The notes under the pieces are model-generated. The model was not told the DNA's origin, did no database searches, and saw only the letters and a list, made by a program, of their open reading frames with translations. A DNA stretch of 64,000 bases from Bacteroidaceae bacterium (GTDB lineage Bacteria; Bacteroidota; Bacteroidia; Bacteroidales; Bacteroidaceae): NCBI GenBank assembly GCA_017622815.1, contig JAGAQH010000027.1, positions 62,001-126,000 on the forward strand. Direction: 5' to 3'. Below are positions 1 through 8,372 of this stretch, one piece after another (position 1 is the stretch's first letter; each line of letters starts with the position of its first letter). The translations under genes were made by a program, and so were the position numbers.

Positions 1-651
1 GTGAGGATTGATGGCGTTCTTGATGTCGGAAATCTGCTGCATCAGTTCCTCGTCGATGGCAAGACGGCCGGCGGTATCCACGATGACAACATCGTGAGCC
101 TTGGACCTTGCCTCGCGGATGGCATTCAGGGCTACCTGAACGGGATCTGTGGCACCCTCCTCGATGTACACGGGCACGCCAACCTGCTCGCCGAGCACGC
201 GCAACTGCTCCATGGCGGCGGGACGGAAGGTGTCGCACGCGGCCAGAAGGGGACTCTTGTGCTTCTTCTCCTTGAGCATCTTGGCCAGTTTGCCGCTCAT
301 GGTGGTCTTACCGGAACCGTTCAAACCGGCCATCAGAATGATGCTGGGCTCGCCGATACGGCCGGGCAGGTTGAGTTCGGCGGTTTCGCCACCCATCAGT
401 TCTGCCAGTTCATCGTGAACGATCTTCACCATCAACTGCTGGGGCTTCACGGCGGTGAGCACGTTCTGTCCCAGAGCCTTCTGCTTCACGGTGTCGGTGA
501 AAGTCTTGGCCACCTTGTAGTTCACGTCGGCATCCAACAGGGCGCGACGCACGTCCTTGAGGGTCTCGGCAACATTGATTTCGGTAATCTTGCCCTCACC
601 CTTCAGTATTTTCCACGAGCGTTCGAGACGCTCCGAAAGATTTTCAAACAT
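1..651 (-). CDS. ffh: Signal recognition particle GTPase Ffh, C-terminus outside window
   Basis: This is the N-terminal 217 codons of Ffh, the SRP54-type GTPase that binds signal peptides through 4.5S RNA and delivers ribosomes to FtsY at the membrane. Translation of the reverse strand begins MFENLSERLERSWKILKG (N domain). The G domain follows, with the P-loop GLNGSGKTT near residue 112, the CDTFRPAA motif and the G3 motif DTAGR. The M domain lies beyond position 1. The start is the ATG at 649-651, which gives the family's usual N-terminus. The reading frame is open to the window edge with no stop. The identification is secure. Confidence 0.96.
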   Translation of the reverse strand, partial: MFENLSERLERSWKILKGEGKITEINVAETLKDVRRALLDADVNYKVAKTFTDTVKQKALGQNVLTAVKPQQLMVKIVHDELAELMGGETAELNLPGRIGEPSIILMAGLNGSGKTTMSGKLAKMLKEKKHKSPLLAACDTFRPAAMEQLRVLGEQVGVPVYIEEGATDPVQVALNAIREARSKAHDVVIVDTAGRLAIDEELMQQISDIKNAINPH

Positions 652-713
652 AATCTTATATCTGTTTTCGTTTATTCCTTATATATATGCTCTGTATTCC
701 TTGACCAGAGACA

Positions 714-779
714 ACACGTTGCGAGGCTCATCGGAACACGTTACGAGGCCCATCGCTTCACGTTGCGAAGCCTCACGCT
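714..779. repeat. Three tandem copies of a 22-nt repeat
   Basis: Copies lie at 714-735, 736-757 and 758-779 and share the core ACGTTGCGAGGC, with 4-7 substitutions between copies. The array fills most of the gap between ffh and the hydrolase gene and ends eight bases from the hydrolase stop codon. Its period matches the other 22-23 nt arrays in this window (21745, 23076, 38882, 44732, 56367), although the unit sequence differs. Confidence 0.85.
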
Positions 780-786
780 CCAAGGG

Positions 787-1374
787 TCATATCCCCAGAA
801 GTTTCTCTACCAGAGGTATGATTACCTTGCCAAGCACCACTCCGTTCAGATAGTGTTCGCCCTCAAAGAGGGTCATCTGCCCAGTGCCGTAGTGCTTGCG
901 GAAGTCGGGCTGGCAATTCACGTTCTTGTCCTTGGTGCCGAACAGTCCCCAAACGAGCTGCTTCTCCTCGGGGGTGATGTCCTGGAAACTCTGTTTCTCC
1001 ACCTCCTTGAACTCTGCTATCATCTGCTTGTCCACCTTGAAGTCGCGTGCGCCGTCCTCGCGCTTGTTGCGGAACTCCTGGCGACCCATGCCACGGAAAG
1101 TGAGCAGGCGTGCCATGTGGAAGGAGGGATTCACCAGGATGCGTCTTATACCGTGCAACTGCTCGGCATACATGGCTCCCATGGAGGTGGCGACGATAAG
1201 GTCGGGCTGGTGCTCGCCAACATACTGGCGAAGGTACTCTATGGCGCGAAGCGGTTCTACGGGAACATCAGGACTGAGCACCTGTACCCCCTTGGGATAG
1301 AGGTGATTGCGCAACTGGGTGGCACTACCTGTGCTACCCGCCGATGCAAAGCCGTGTATGTATAATACCTTCAT
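787..1374 (-). CDS. YqiA/YcfP-type alpha/beta hydrolase
   Basis: A 195-residue protein of the YqiA/UPF0227 esterase family, small cytosolic alpha/beta hydrolases of unclear physiological substrate. The start MKVLYIHGFASAG carries the strand-1/oxyanion HGF motif. The nucleophile elbow is TSMGAMYA, replacing the common GxSxG with the YqiA-like S-M-G form. The likely catalytic histidine is in GEHYLNG near the C-terminus. The ATG at 1372-1374 is preferred over an upstream in-frame ATG at 1408-1410, because the upstream one adds 12 residues ahead of the first strand. The stop codon is followed almost at once by a 22-nt tandem array. The family assignment is good; the substrate cannot be told from sequence. 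Confidence 0.85.
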   Translation of the reverse strand: MKVLYIHGFASAGSTGSATQLRNHLYPKGVQVLSPDVPVEPLRAIEYLRQYVGEHQPDLIVATSMGAMYAEQLHGIRRILVNPSFHMARLLTFRGMGRQEFRNKREDGARDFKVDKQMIAEFKEVEKQSFQDITPEEKQLVWGLFGTKDKNVNCQPDFRKHYGTGQMTLFEGEHYLNGVVLGKVIIPLVEKLLGI

Positions 1375-1385
1375 CAGTGTAATGC

Positions 1386-1435
1386 AGAAAAGAAAAGAAC
1401 TCTCCAGCAAAGATAAATCTTTAACCGGAGAGTTC
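1386..1435 (-). terminator. Rho-independent terminator of tRNA-fMet
   Basis: On the minus strand, GAACTCTCC (1427-1435) pairs with GGAGAGTTC (1397-1405). An inner AAAGAT/ATCTTT helix lies in the loop, and a TTTTCTTTTC tract follows. It lies 15 bases past the tRNA 3' end. Confidence 0.85.
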
Positions 1436-1449
1436 CACCACCACTTCTG

Positions 1450-1522
1450 TTGCGGGGGTCCGACTCGAACGGGCGACCTCCAGGTTATGAGCCTGGCGAG
1501 CTACCAACTGCTCCACCCCGCG
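1450..1522 (-). tRNA. Initiator tRNA-Met (CAT)
   Basis: The minus strand folds into a complete cloverleaf beginning CGCGGGGTGGAGCAG. It has anticodon CAT in the loop CTCATAA and the T arm GTTCGAGTC. The first base C faces A at position 72, the unpaired C1-A72 combination that marks bacterial initiator tRNA. The anticodon stem is CCAGG/CCTGG, so the usual three consecutive G-C pairs next to the loop are reduced to A-T, G-C, G-C. CCA is not encoded. A promoter lies upstream at 1576-1584 and a terminator downstream at 1386-1435, so it appears to be a single-gene unit. Confidence 0.93.
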
Positions 1523-1575
1523 ATATTGCGTATCAAACTTGAACGCGACATAGGCGTCGTTTCTTGTTTGCGAGT

Positions 1576-1584
1576 GCAAAGGTA
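1576..1584 (-). promoter_or_regulatory. Bacteroidota -7 box for tRNA-fMet
   Basis: The minus strand reads TACCTTTGC, an exact match to TAnnTTTG, about 54 bases upstream of the tRNA. It diverges from the TetR promoter at 1658. Confidence 0.75.
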
Positions 1585-1657
1585 TGCCTTTTTCCTGATA
1601 CCGCCAAACGTTTTAGTGAAAAATTGCAAAATTATTGCTAATATGGAGGAATTATCG

Positions 1658-1666
1658 TACCTTTGC
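1658..1666 (+). promoter_or_regulatory. Bacteroidota -7 box for the TetR gene
   Basis: TACCTTTGC lies 31 bases before the chosen ATG at 1697. Its position rules out the longer upstream reading frame as the true start. Confidence 0.75.
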
Positions 1667-1696
1667 ACAGAATTACACCTTATATACATATATAGT

Positions 1697-2290
1697 ATGG
1701 CGGTAGAGAAAACAAGGAACAAACTGATAGAGGTGGCACGCACCCTGTTTGCCAAACAAGGCATAGAGGAAACCACGATGAACGACATCGCCCTGGCTTC
1801 CGGGAAGGGCAGGCGCACGCTTTACACCTACTTCAAGAGCAAGGAAGACATCTATGATGCCGTGGTTCAGGACGAACTGGAACTGATGGCACAGAAGATG
1901 GCCGAGGTGGCCCAGCAGGAAATGGACCCCGAGGACAAACTCGTGGCCCTCATATACGCACACCTGCAGGCCATAAAGGACGTGGTGCAGCGCAACGGCA
2001 ACATACGCGCAGAGTTCTTCCGCGACATCTGGCGCGTGAGCCTCATCCGCCAGCGTTTCGACCGCAACGAGAAGATACTCCTGACCACCATACTGTCCGA
2101 GGGCGTGGAAAAGGGACTGTTTGAGATAGACGACCTCTCGCTCATGGTGGACATCATAAGATACTCCGTGCGAGGACTGGAGGTACCGTTCATCTACGGA
2201 CGCATAGCCGACGGCATGCCCAAAGGACTGATACGTGGCGTGGTGCACAAGATAATACACCGCTCACTGAGCAAGAAATACAACAAATAA
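1697..2290 (+). CDS. TetR/AcrR-family transcriptional regulator
   Basis: A 197-residue one-component repressor. The N-terminal helix-turn-helix is typical of TetR: KLIEVARTLFAKQG, then TTMNDIALASGKGRRTLYTYF, then KSKEDIYDAV. The C-terminal two thirds is a helical ligand-binding and dimer domain with no recognised ligand signature. The ATG at 1697 follows the TACCTTTGC box by 31 bases; the reading frame is open much further upstream, but that part covers the promoter and the tRNA. It lies 76 bases before fabG, so control of the fatty-acid/envelope genes downstream is possible but is inference from position only. Confidence 0.88.
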   Translation: MAVEKTRNKLIEVARTLFAKQGIEETTMNDIALASGKGRRTLYTYFKSKEDIYDAVVQDELELMAQKMAEVAQQEMDPEDKLVALIYAHLQAIKDVVQRNGNIRAEFFRDIWRVSLIRQRFDRNEKILLTTILSEGVEKGLFEIDDLSLMVDIIRYSVRGLEVPFIYGRIADGMPKGLIRGVVHKIIHRSLSKKYNK

Positions 2291-2366
2291 GGCCGGCCGG
2301 AGCATGCTCTCCCTGCCGACGACAACAACAAACCATCAGAAAATACCAAACATACCCATAACGACT

Positions 2367-3125
2367 ATGAAACTATTGGAAGGAAAAACCGCCCTCGTAA
2401 CCGGTGCGGCACGTGGTATAGGCAAGGCAATCGCCTTGAAGTTCGCCTCCGAAGGGGCAAACATCGCTTTCACCGACCTGGTTCTTAACGACGAAATGGC
2501 TGCCGGCCTGGAAGCCACACGTCAGGAGATAGAGGCCCTCGGCGTAAAGTGTCTGGCATACGCCGGCAATGCCGCCGACTTCGCACAGACAGAGGAGACC
2601 GTAAAGAAGATAAAGGAAGACTTCGGCACTATAGACATCCTGGTAAACAATGCCGGCATCACCAAGGACGGCCTGATGCTCCGCATGACAGAAGCCCAGT
2701 GGGATGCCGTCATCAACGTAAACCTGAAATCGGCCTTCAACTTCATCCATGCCTGCGTACCCGTGATGATGCGCCAGCGTGGCGGTTCCATCATCAACAT
2801 GGCCAGCGTGGTGGGCGTTCACGGCAATGCCGGTCAGGCCAACTATGCAGCCTCCAAGGCCGGCATGATAGCCCTGGCAAAGAGCGTGGCTCAGGAAATG
2901 GGTCCCAAGGGCATACGTGCCAACGCAATAGCCCCCGGCTTCATTGAAACCGCCATGACCGCAGCCCTGCCCGACGAGGTACGCGAGGAGTGGAAGAAGA
3001 AGATACCCCTGCGCCGCGGCGGACAGACCGAGGACATCGCCAACACCGCCCTGTATCTGGCCAGCGACCTGTCAAGTTACGTTACCGGTCAGGTTATCCA
3101 GGTGGACGGCGGCATGAACATGTAA
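2367..3125 (+). CDS. fabG: 3-oxoacyl-[acyl-carrier-protein] reductase FabG
   Basis: A 252-residue short-chain dehydrogenase that reduces beta-ketoacyl-ACP with NADPH in fatty acid elongation. Visible motifs are the cofactor loop TGAARGIG (residues 12-19), NNAG (94-97) and the catalytic tetrad Asn119, Ser147, Tyr160, Lys164 (YAASKAG). The C-terminus GQVIQVDGGMNM is typical of FabG. The ATG at 2367 gives the standard N-terminus MKLLEGKTALVTG; an in-frame ATG at 2304 would add 21 unmatched residues. It is followed nine bases later by the pseudouridine synthase gene and then tamB-tamL, consistent with one transcript for lipid and envelope functions. Confidence 0.93.
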   Translation: MKLLEGKTALVTGAARGIGKAIALKFASEGANIAFTDLVLNDEMAAGLEATRQEIEALGVKCLAYAGNAADFAQTEETVKKIKEDFGTIDILVNNAGITKDGLMLRMTEAQWDAVINVNLKSAFNFIHACVPVMMRQRGGSIINMASVVGVHGNAGQANYAASKAGMIALAKSVAQEMGPKGIRANAIAPGFIETAMTAALPDEVREEWKKKIPLRRGGQTEDIANTALYLASDLSSYVTGQVIQVDGGMNM

Positions 3126-3134
3126 TCCAAGCAG

Positions 3135-3818
3135 ATGACCGTTCTATACGAAGACAACCATCTGATAATAGTAAACAAACAGGCAGGGGAGATAGTCCAG
3201 GGCGACAAGACCGGCGACACTCCCCTATCTGATATTGTCAAGGACTGGCTGAAGGAGAAGCACAACAAACCAGGCAACGTGTATCTGGGAGTGGTGCATC
3301 GTCTGGACAGGCCAGTGTCGGGCGTGGTACTTTTTGCCAAGACAAGCAAGGCCCTGCCACGCCTGAACAAGATGTTTGCCGAACACGACAAGGTAAGCAA
3401 GACCTATTGGGCGATAGTGCAGAACCGTCCGCAAGCATCCAAAGGCACACTGACGCACTGGCTCACCCGACAGGAGAAGAACAACACGGCACGCGCCTAC
3501 GACCGCGAAGTGCCGGGGGCGAAGAAGGCCGTCCTGGACTACGAACTCATCGCCTCTGGCGACAGGTACCACCTCCTGGAAATACATCTGCACACCGGAC
3601 GGCACCACCAGATACGGTGCCAACTGGCCAAGATGGGATGCCCCATAAAGGGCGACCTGAAATACGGAGCACCGAGAAGCAATCCCGACGGAAGCATCTC
3701 CCTGCATGCCCGCAACCTGACACTGGAACATCCCGTGAGCCACGAGACGATTTCCGTCACGGCACCCGTGCCCGACGACAGACTTTGGCTGGCCTTGTGC
3801 AAAGAGGCAACGAAATAA
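3135..3818 (+). CDS. RluA-family RNA pseudouridine synthase
   Basis: A 227-residue pseudouridine synthase of the RluA/RsuA superfamily, converting uridine to pseudouridine in rRNA or tRNA. The catalytic motif HRLDRPVSG holds the nucleophilic aspartate at residue 58. The LHTGRHHQIRCQLA block and the C-terminal LHARNLTLEHP strand are also family-typical. There is no N-terminal S4 domain, so it resembles the short RluA subgroup (RluC/TruC-like) rather than RluD. The start is nine bases after fabG. The target RNA position cannot be inferred. Confidence 0.9.
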   Translation: MTVLYEDNHLIIVNKQAGEIVQGDKTGDTPLSDIVKDWLKEKHNKPGNVYLGVVHRLDRPVSGVVLFAKTSKALPRLNKMFAEHDKVSKTYWAIVQNRPQASKGTLTHWLTRQEKNNTARAYDREVPGAKKAVLDYELIASGDRYHLLEIHLHTGRHHQIRCQLAKMGCPIKGDLKYGAPRSNPDGSISLHARNLTLEHPVSHETISVTAPVPDDRLWLALCKEATK

Positions 3819-3851
3819 GACACACTACACACACTAACGTCCCCAATCCTT

Positions 3852-6800
3852 TTGAACATCATCCGACGCATATTGAAATGGACAGGCATCACCCTTGGAA
3901 CGGTGTTGCTGCTTCCCGTATTCATAATGGTGCTTCTGTACATACCCCCCATCCAGAACTGGGCGGTACAGAAAGCCATTGGCATAGCCTCTGAGGAAAC
4001 GGGCATGGACATCAGTCTGGAGAAGGTGGGCATCACCCCGCTGCTGGACATAGAACTGGAGAATCTTACCGCCATACAGGAAAACGACACCGTCCTGCAC
4101 ACGGGGGCAGTGATGGTGGACCTGGACTTCGGCAACATCCTCCAAGGGCAATTCGGAATAGAGGGCATAGATATCAGGAACGGAGTCTTTAACTCCCTCG
4201 ACCTCATTCCACAACTCGGAATAAACGGACGCCTCGGTCTGCTGCACCTTGACCGTGAGGACACAGACCTGAAAAACGGTCGCGCACAACTGAGCGGCGC
4301 ATCCATAGAGGGTTGCGACCTGGACATCTGCATGCGCGATACCGTAATAACGGACACAACGGAAAGCGCTCCCCTGCCCTGGACAATAAAGGTGGGACAA
4401 ATAGACATACGGAACAGCCGCATAGGCTTCCGCACGGCGGGAGACACACTTGCCGTAAGTACCGCCATCAGAAACGCACAACTCTCGGGAGGGGACATCA
4501 GTCTGGAAAACGGCATATATGCCGTGAATGCCCTGGGGATAGACATAGACACTCTGCTTCTGTGCATGAAAGACACGGCAGGGGCAAGCACATGCATATC
4601 CCTGCCTGCCACCTCGCTCTCTGCAGAAGGTCTGAGGATGGACACCATGGCCGTAAGCCTGCCGAAGTTCTCCATCAACACCGGCATGCAGGAAAAGCCG
4701 CAGAGCCTCATCAACGGAAACCTGCACATGGACTTCAATGCATTCACTCCCCGGAGCGGAGGTTTCATGGCGGCAAACATCAAGGCATCGCTCTCCCACT
4801 CCGACCTGCTCGGCATAGCCAAGGACTACATTCCCGAAGACCTGGCAAAGGCATACCCTGCCCTACCCCTGAATGCCCACATAACGGCTAACGGCAATAT
4901 CGACTCCATTAACATAGATACCCTGCACCTGCTCATGCCCACCGCAATAGACATAAAGGCAGACGGATACGTTGCAGATGCACTGGCGGAAGGCGGAATG
5001 AGGGCTCACCTACTGTGGGACGCAAGTACCATGAACCTGGACTTCATACGTCGCTATCTGGGACTTACCGGCATTAACATACCGCGCATGAACATGTCTG
5101 CCGACACAAGGGTACATGACAATACATACAAGGCAGACGCACTTATCAGACAAGGCGAAGGAACGTTGCACGCCAACGCATCGCTAGACCTTGACAACAT
5201 GTCGTACATGGCCAGGGCACATGCCAAGGATATAAACATCCGAAACTTCATGCCGGAGGACAGCATCGGACTACTGACCCTTTATGCCGACGTAAGCGGA
5301 CATGGCACAGACTTTCTTTCCAAGGCTACAGGACTGAAAGCGGCAGTGGACCTGAAACACCTGGAATACAAGGACTGGGATGTGGACAATGCCAGACTTA
5401 CAGCCCAACTGAAACGTGGTAAGGCTACGGTAGAACTGCATTGCGACAACGATATCCTCATGGCAAACGCATGCGCCAATGCCAATATAGACAAAAAGGA
5501 TTCCAAGGCCGATTTCTCCCTGTCCATGAACAGGATAAACTTCCAGGCTCTGGGAATAACAAAAGACTCTCTCGTGGCATCCATGACACTAAGCATGGAC
5601 GGCGGCACGGACATGAAGCAGACACACCGTCTGAACGGAAGCGTACACAGCATAGAATTGGCCACCCCCGACACCACCTACTACCCACTGGACCTGAATC
5701 TGGAGGTGAACCTGAACGAGGAGAGCATGCTGGCAAGGACAAACGCCGGCAACATGTGGATTCAGTTCCATTCAGACGAAGGCCTGGACTCACTGATGAA
5801 GAAAACCGGCAACTTCATGCAGGAACTGAACAGGCAGAGAGACGCACACATACTTGACATGCACGAACTGAACAGACGCCTGCCCCTGGTGGACATGCAT
5901 CTGCTGTGCGGCAACAACAACCCTCTGGCAAACATCATGCGTTCCATGCTCGGCACAACCATGACCGAAATGGCCTTCGACCTGACAACGAATCCCGAAG
6001 AGGGACTGAACGGACAGGGCCACATGAACAAGCTGAGAACCGCGGCGGTAGTCATCGACTCCATTTCCTGGAACATCAAAAACATTGCCGAAGGCGTGAA
6101 GATGATGGCAAGGGTGAAGAACGGCCCCAGGAACAAGGTGGTCAACTTCGATGCCTCGCTGAATGCGCTCGTAACGCCCAAGGGACTGGAGAGCAGTTTC
6201 CTGTTCATTGACGGAAAAGGCAACAAGGGCGTGGACTTCGGACTTAACGTGGGCATAGCGGACAGCGCACTGAAAGTGCAACTTACTCCGCTCGACCCCA
6301 TCTTTGCATACCGTCGCTTCAATGTGAATGCCGACAACTTCCTGTCCATCGACAAGTCAAACCACATAAAGGCAGACATGAACCTGCTTGCCGACGACGG
6401 TACCGCCCTGAACCTGTATAGCACGCCGAACGAAACGGCACAACAGGACATCACATTGTCCATCGCCAACTTCAACCTTGGCGAACTTTCACGCGTCCTG
6501 CCCTTCATGCCCATGGTGACGGGCATGCTGAACGGCGACATACATGCCGTGAAGGAGGAAGAACAGGCCACGGTATCGGTGGACATGGACGTGAAGAAGA
6601 TGGGCTTTGAGGGAAGTCCGCTTGGCGACATAGGCATGGAGATGATTTACTTCCCCAATGCCGACGGTTCGCACCTGGTGGACGGAATACTGTCTCAGAA
6701 CAACAGGGAAATAGCCCTGCTGAACGGCAGATACTGGACCAAGGGCGAAGAAGGTCAGATTGAAGCCGAGGCACATCTGCAACGCCTGCCCCTGAACATT

Positions 6801-8372
6801 GCCAACGGTTTCATCACCGACAACATGGCACGTCTGGAGGGCTATATCAGCGGCACGCTGGATGTGCAGGGACCTGTCTCTGCACCCCTCATGTCAGGTT
6901 CCATTGCTACGGACAGCATGCACATCTGTTCCGACCCCTATAGCATAGACCTCCGCCTGCCGGACGACGAGATAGTGATCGAGAAGAACTTCCTGGACCT
7001 CGACAAGATACAGGCGTATGCCAACGGTGACAATCCTCTCACTCTGGACGGTATCATCGACTTCACTGACCTGAGCAAGGCAAAACTGGATCTGAATGTG
7101 GTGGCACGCGACTTCAACCTTATCAACGCGCCCAAACGCAAGGGAGCCGAAGCCTACGGCAAAGTGTACGTGGACCTCTTCGGACGTATGCGCGGAACCC
7201 TGGACAACCTGGACATCCGCGGCCGCCTGAACATCAACGGCAAAACGAACGTAACGTACGTGATGAAGGACTCTCCCCTCGTGGTAGACGACCAACTGAG
7301 CAGTCTGGTAACATTCACCGACTTCTCAGACACCACCGAAACTGTGCCAACGCCAATGCCCGAACAGAACGTGAAGATGGACTTCCAAGTAAACATCGAC
7401 GAGGCCACGACAATACATTGCCTGATGAGCGAAGACGGGCAGGACAACATAGAACTGGAGGGTGGTGGCGAACTGCGCATGACCTACGACATGCTGTCAG
7501 GCATGAGGCTGTTCGGACGCTACACCGTGCTCTCAGGAAGCATGGACTACAGCCTGGTGATTGTCTCGCTGAAGAACTTCAAGATTGACAGCGGCAGTTA
7601 CGTGGAGTTCACTGGCGACATGATGAACCCCAAACTCAACATCAGCGCCAGCGAACGCAAGAAAGCCTCCGTTTCCACCAACAACACAACACGAAGCGTA
7701 AACTTCGACGTTGGTTTGAAGATAACACAGACCCTGTCCGACCTCGGCTTGGAATTCACTCTGGAAGCACCCGAAGACCTGACGGTGCAGAACGAACTCG
7801 CCTCCATGTCCATAGAGGACCGCGGACGTGCCGCCGTGGCAATGCTGACCACCGGCATGTACCTTTCGCCCAACAGTAGCGGAAGCGGAGAGGGATTCGA
7901 CGCCACCAGCGCCCTGAGTTCCTTCCTGAACAGCCAGATTTCCAACATTGCAGGCAAGGCCCTGTCCACCATAGACATCGGTTTCGGCATAGACAACACT
8001 ACCAGCGCGACAGGTGCGGCACAGACCGACTACAACTTCTCCTTTGCAAAACGTTTCTGGGGCAACCGCATCAGTGTGATAATAGGTGGCAAGGTAAGTT
8101 CCGGCAACGATGCGCAGAATACCGGTATGAGCATCATCAATAACGTATCAGTTGAATACCGTCTGGACAACTCCGGCACACGCTATGTAAAAGCCTTCTA
8201 CAACAAGGACACCGAATCAATACTCGACTCTGAAGTAATGGAAATGGGTGCCAGCCTTGTACTACGAAGGAAGACCGAGAACCTGGGAGAACTGTTCATC
8301 TTCCGTGATACGAAGAAGAAGAGCCAGCAACGTCCCGCACAAGCCAACACCACAATGCAGACACAAAAATGA
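3852..8372 (+). CDS. tamB: TamB-type translocation and assembly module protein
   Basis: A 1506-residue protein of the AsmA/TamB (DUF490) superfamily, predicted to be anchored in the inner membrane and to span the periplasm as a beta-groove. TamB proteins work with an Omp85 partner in outer-membrane protein or lipid delivery. An N-terminal membrane helix (about residues 10-32) is followed by long beta-repeat sequence. The C-terminal TamB domain (roughly residues 1100-1450) ends in a strand typical of partner contact. The start appears to be TTG at 3852: no ATG lies between the in-frame stop at 3816 and residue 25, and beginning at residue 25 would cut the membrane helix. Its stop overlaps the tamL start (ATGA), indicating translational coupling. 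Confidence 0.88.
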   Translation: MNIIRRILKWTGITLGTVLLLPVFIMVLLYIPPIQNWAVQKAIGIASEETGMDISLEKVGITPLLDIELENLTAIQENDTVLHTGAVMVDLDFGNILQGQFGIEGIDIRNGVFNSLDLIPQLGINGRLGLLHLDREDTDLKNGRAQLSGASIEGCDLDICMRDTVITDTTESAPLPWTIKVGQIDIRNSRIGFRTAGDTLAVSTAIRNAQLSGGDISLENGIYAVNALGIDIDTLLLCMKDTAGASTCISLPATSLSAEGLRMDTMAVSLPKFSINTGMQEKPQSLINGNLHMDFNAFTPRSGGFMAANIKASLSHSDLLGIAKDYIPEDLAKAYPALPLNAHITANGNIDSINIDTLHLLMPTAIDIKADGYVADALAEGGMRAHLLWDASTMNLDFIRRYLGLTGINIPRMNMSADTRVHDNTYKADALIRQGEGTLHANASLDLDNMSYMARAHAKDINIRNFMPEDSIGLLTLYADVSGHGTDFLSKATGLKAAVDLKHLEYKDWDVDNARLTAQLKRGKATVELHCDNDILMANACANANIDKKDSKADFSLSMNRINFQALGITKDSLVASMTLSMDGGTDMKQTHRLNGSVHSIELATPDTTYYPLDLNLEVNLNEESMLARTNAGNMWIQFHSDEGLDSLMKKTGNFMQELNRQRDAHILDMHELNRRLPLVDMHLLCGNNNPLANIMRSMLGTTMTEMAFDLTTNPEEGLNGQGHMNKLRTAAVVIDSISWNIKNIAEGVKMMARVKNGPRNKVVNFDASLNALVTPKGLESSFLFIDGKGNKGVDFGLNVGIADSALKVQLTPLDPIFAYRRFNVNADNFLSIDKSNHIKADMNLLADDGTALNLYSTPNETAQQDITLSIANFNLGELSRVLPFMPMVTGMLNGDIHAVKEEEQATVSVDMDVKKMGFEGSPLGDIGMEMIYFPNADGSHLVDGILSQNNREIALLNGRYWTKGEEGQIEAEAHLQRLPLNIANGFITDNMARLEGYISGTLDVQGPVSAPLMSGSIATDSMHICSDPYSIDLRLPDDEIVIEKNFLDLDKIQAYANGDNPLTLDGIIDFTDLSKAKLDLNVVARDFNLINAPKRKGAEAYGKVYVDLFGRMRGTLDNLDIRGRLNINGKTNVTYVMKDSPLVVDDQLSSLVTFTDFSDTTETVPTPMPEQNVKMDFQVNIDEATTIHCLMSEDGQDNIELEGGGELRMTYDMLSGMRLFGRYTVLSGSMDYSLVIVSLKNFKIDSGSYVEFTGDMMNPKLNISASERKKASVSTNNTTRSVNFDVGLKITQTLSDLGLEFTLEAPEDLTVQNELASMSIEDRGRAAVAMLTTGMYLSPNSSGSGEGFDATSALSSFLNSQISNIAGKALSTIDIGFGIDNTTSATGAAQTDYNFSFAKRFWGNRISVIIGGKVSSGNDAQNTGMSIINNVSVEYRLDNSGTRYVKAFYNKDTESILDSEVMEMGASLVLRRKTENLGELFIFRDTKKKSQQRPAQANTTMQTQK

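Noticed and set aside
1-1365. A 454-codon plus-strand open frame at the window start
   Set aside because: It is antisense to ffh and the YqiA-type hydrolase, both of which have conserved motifs on the minus strand. Its translation is low-complexity His/Leu/Gly-rich with no family signal.
1307-1696. Upstream extension of the TetR reading frame
   Set aside because: The extension runs through the tRNA-fMet gene and the TACCTTTGC promoter box, so translation must begin at 1697.
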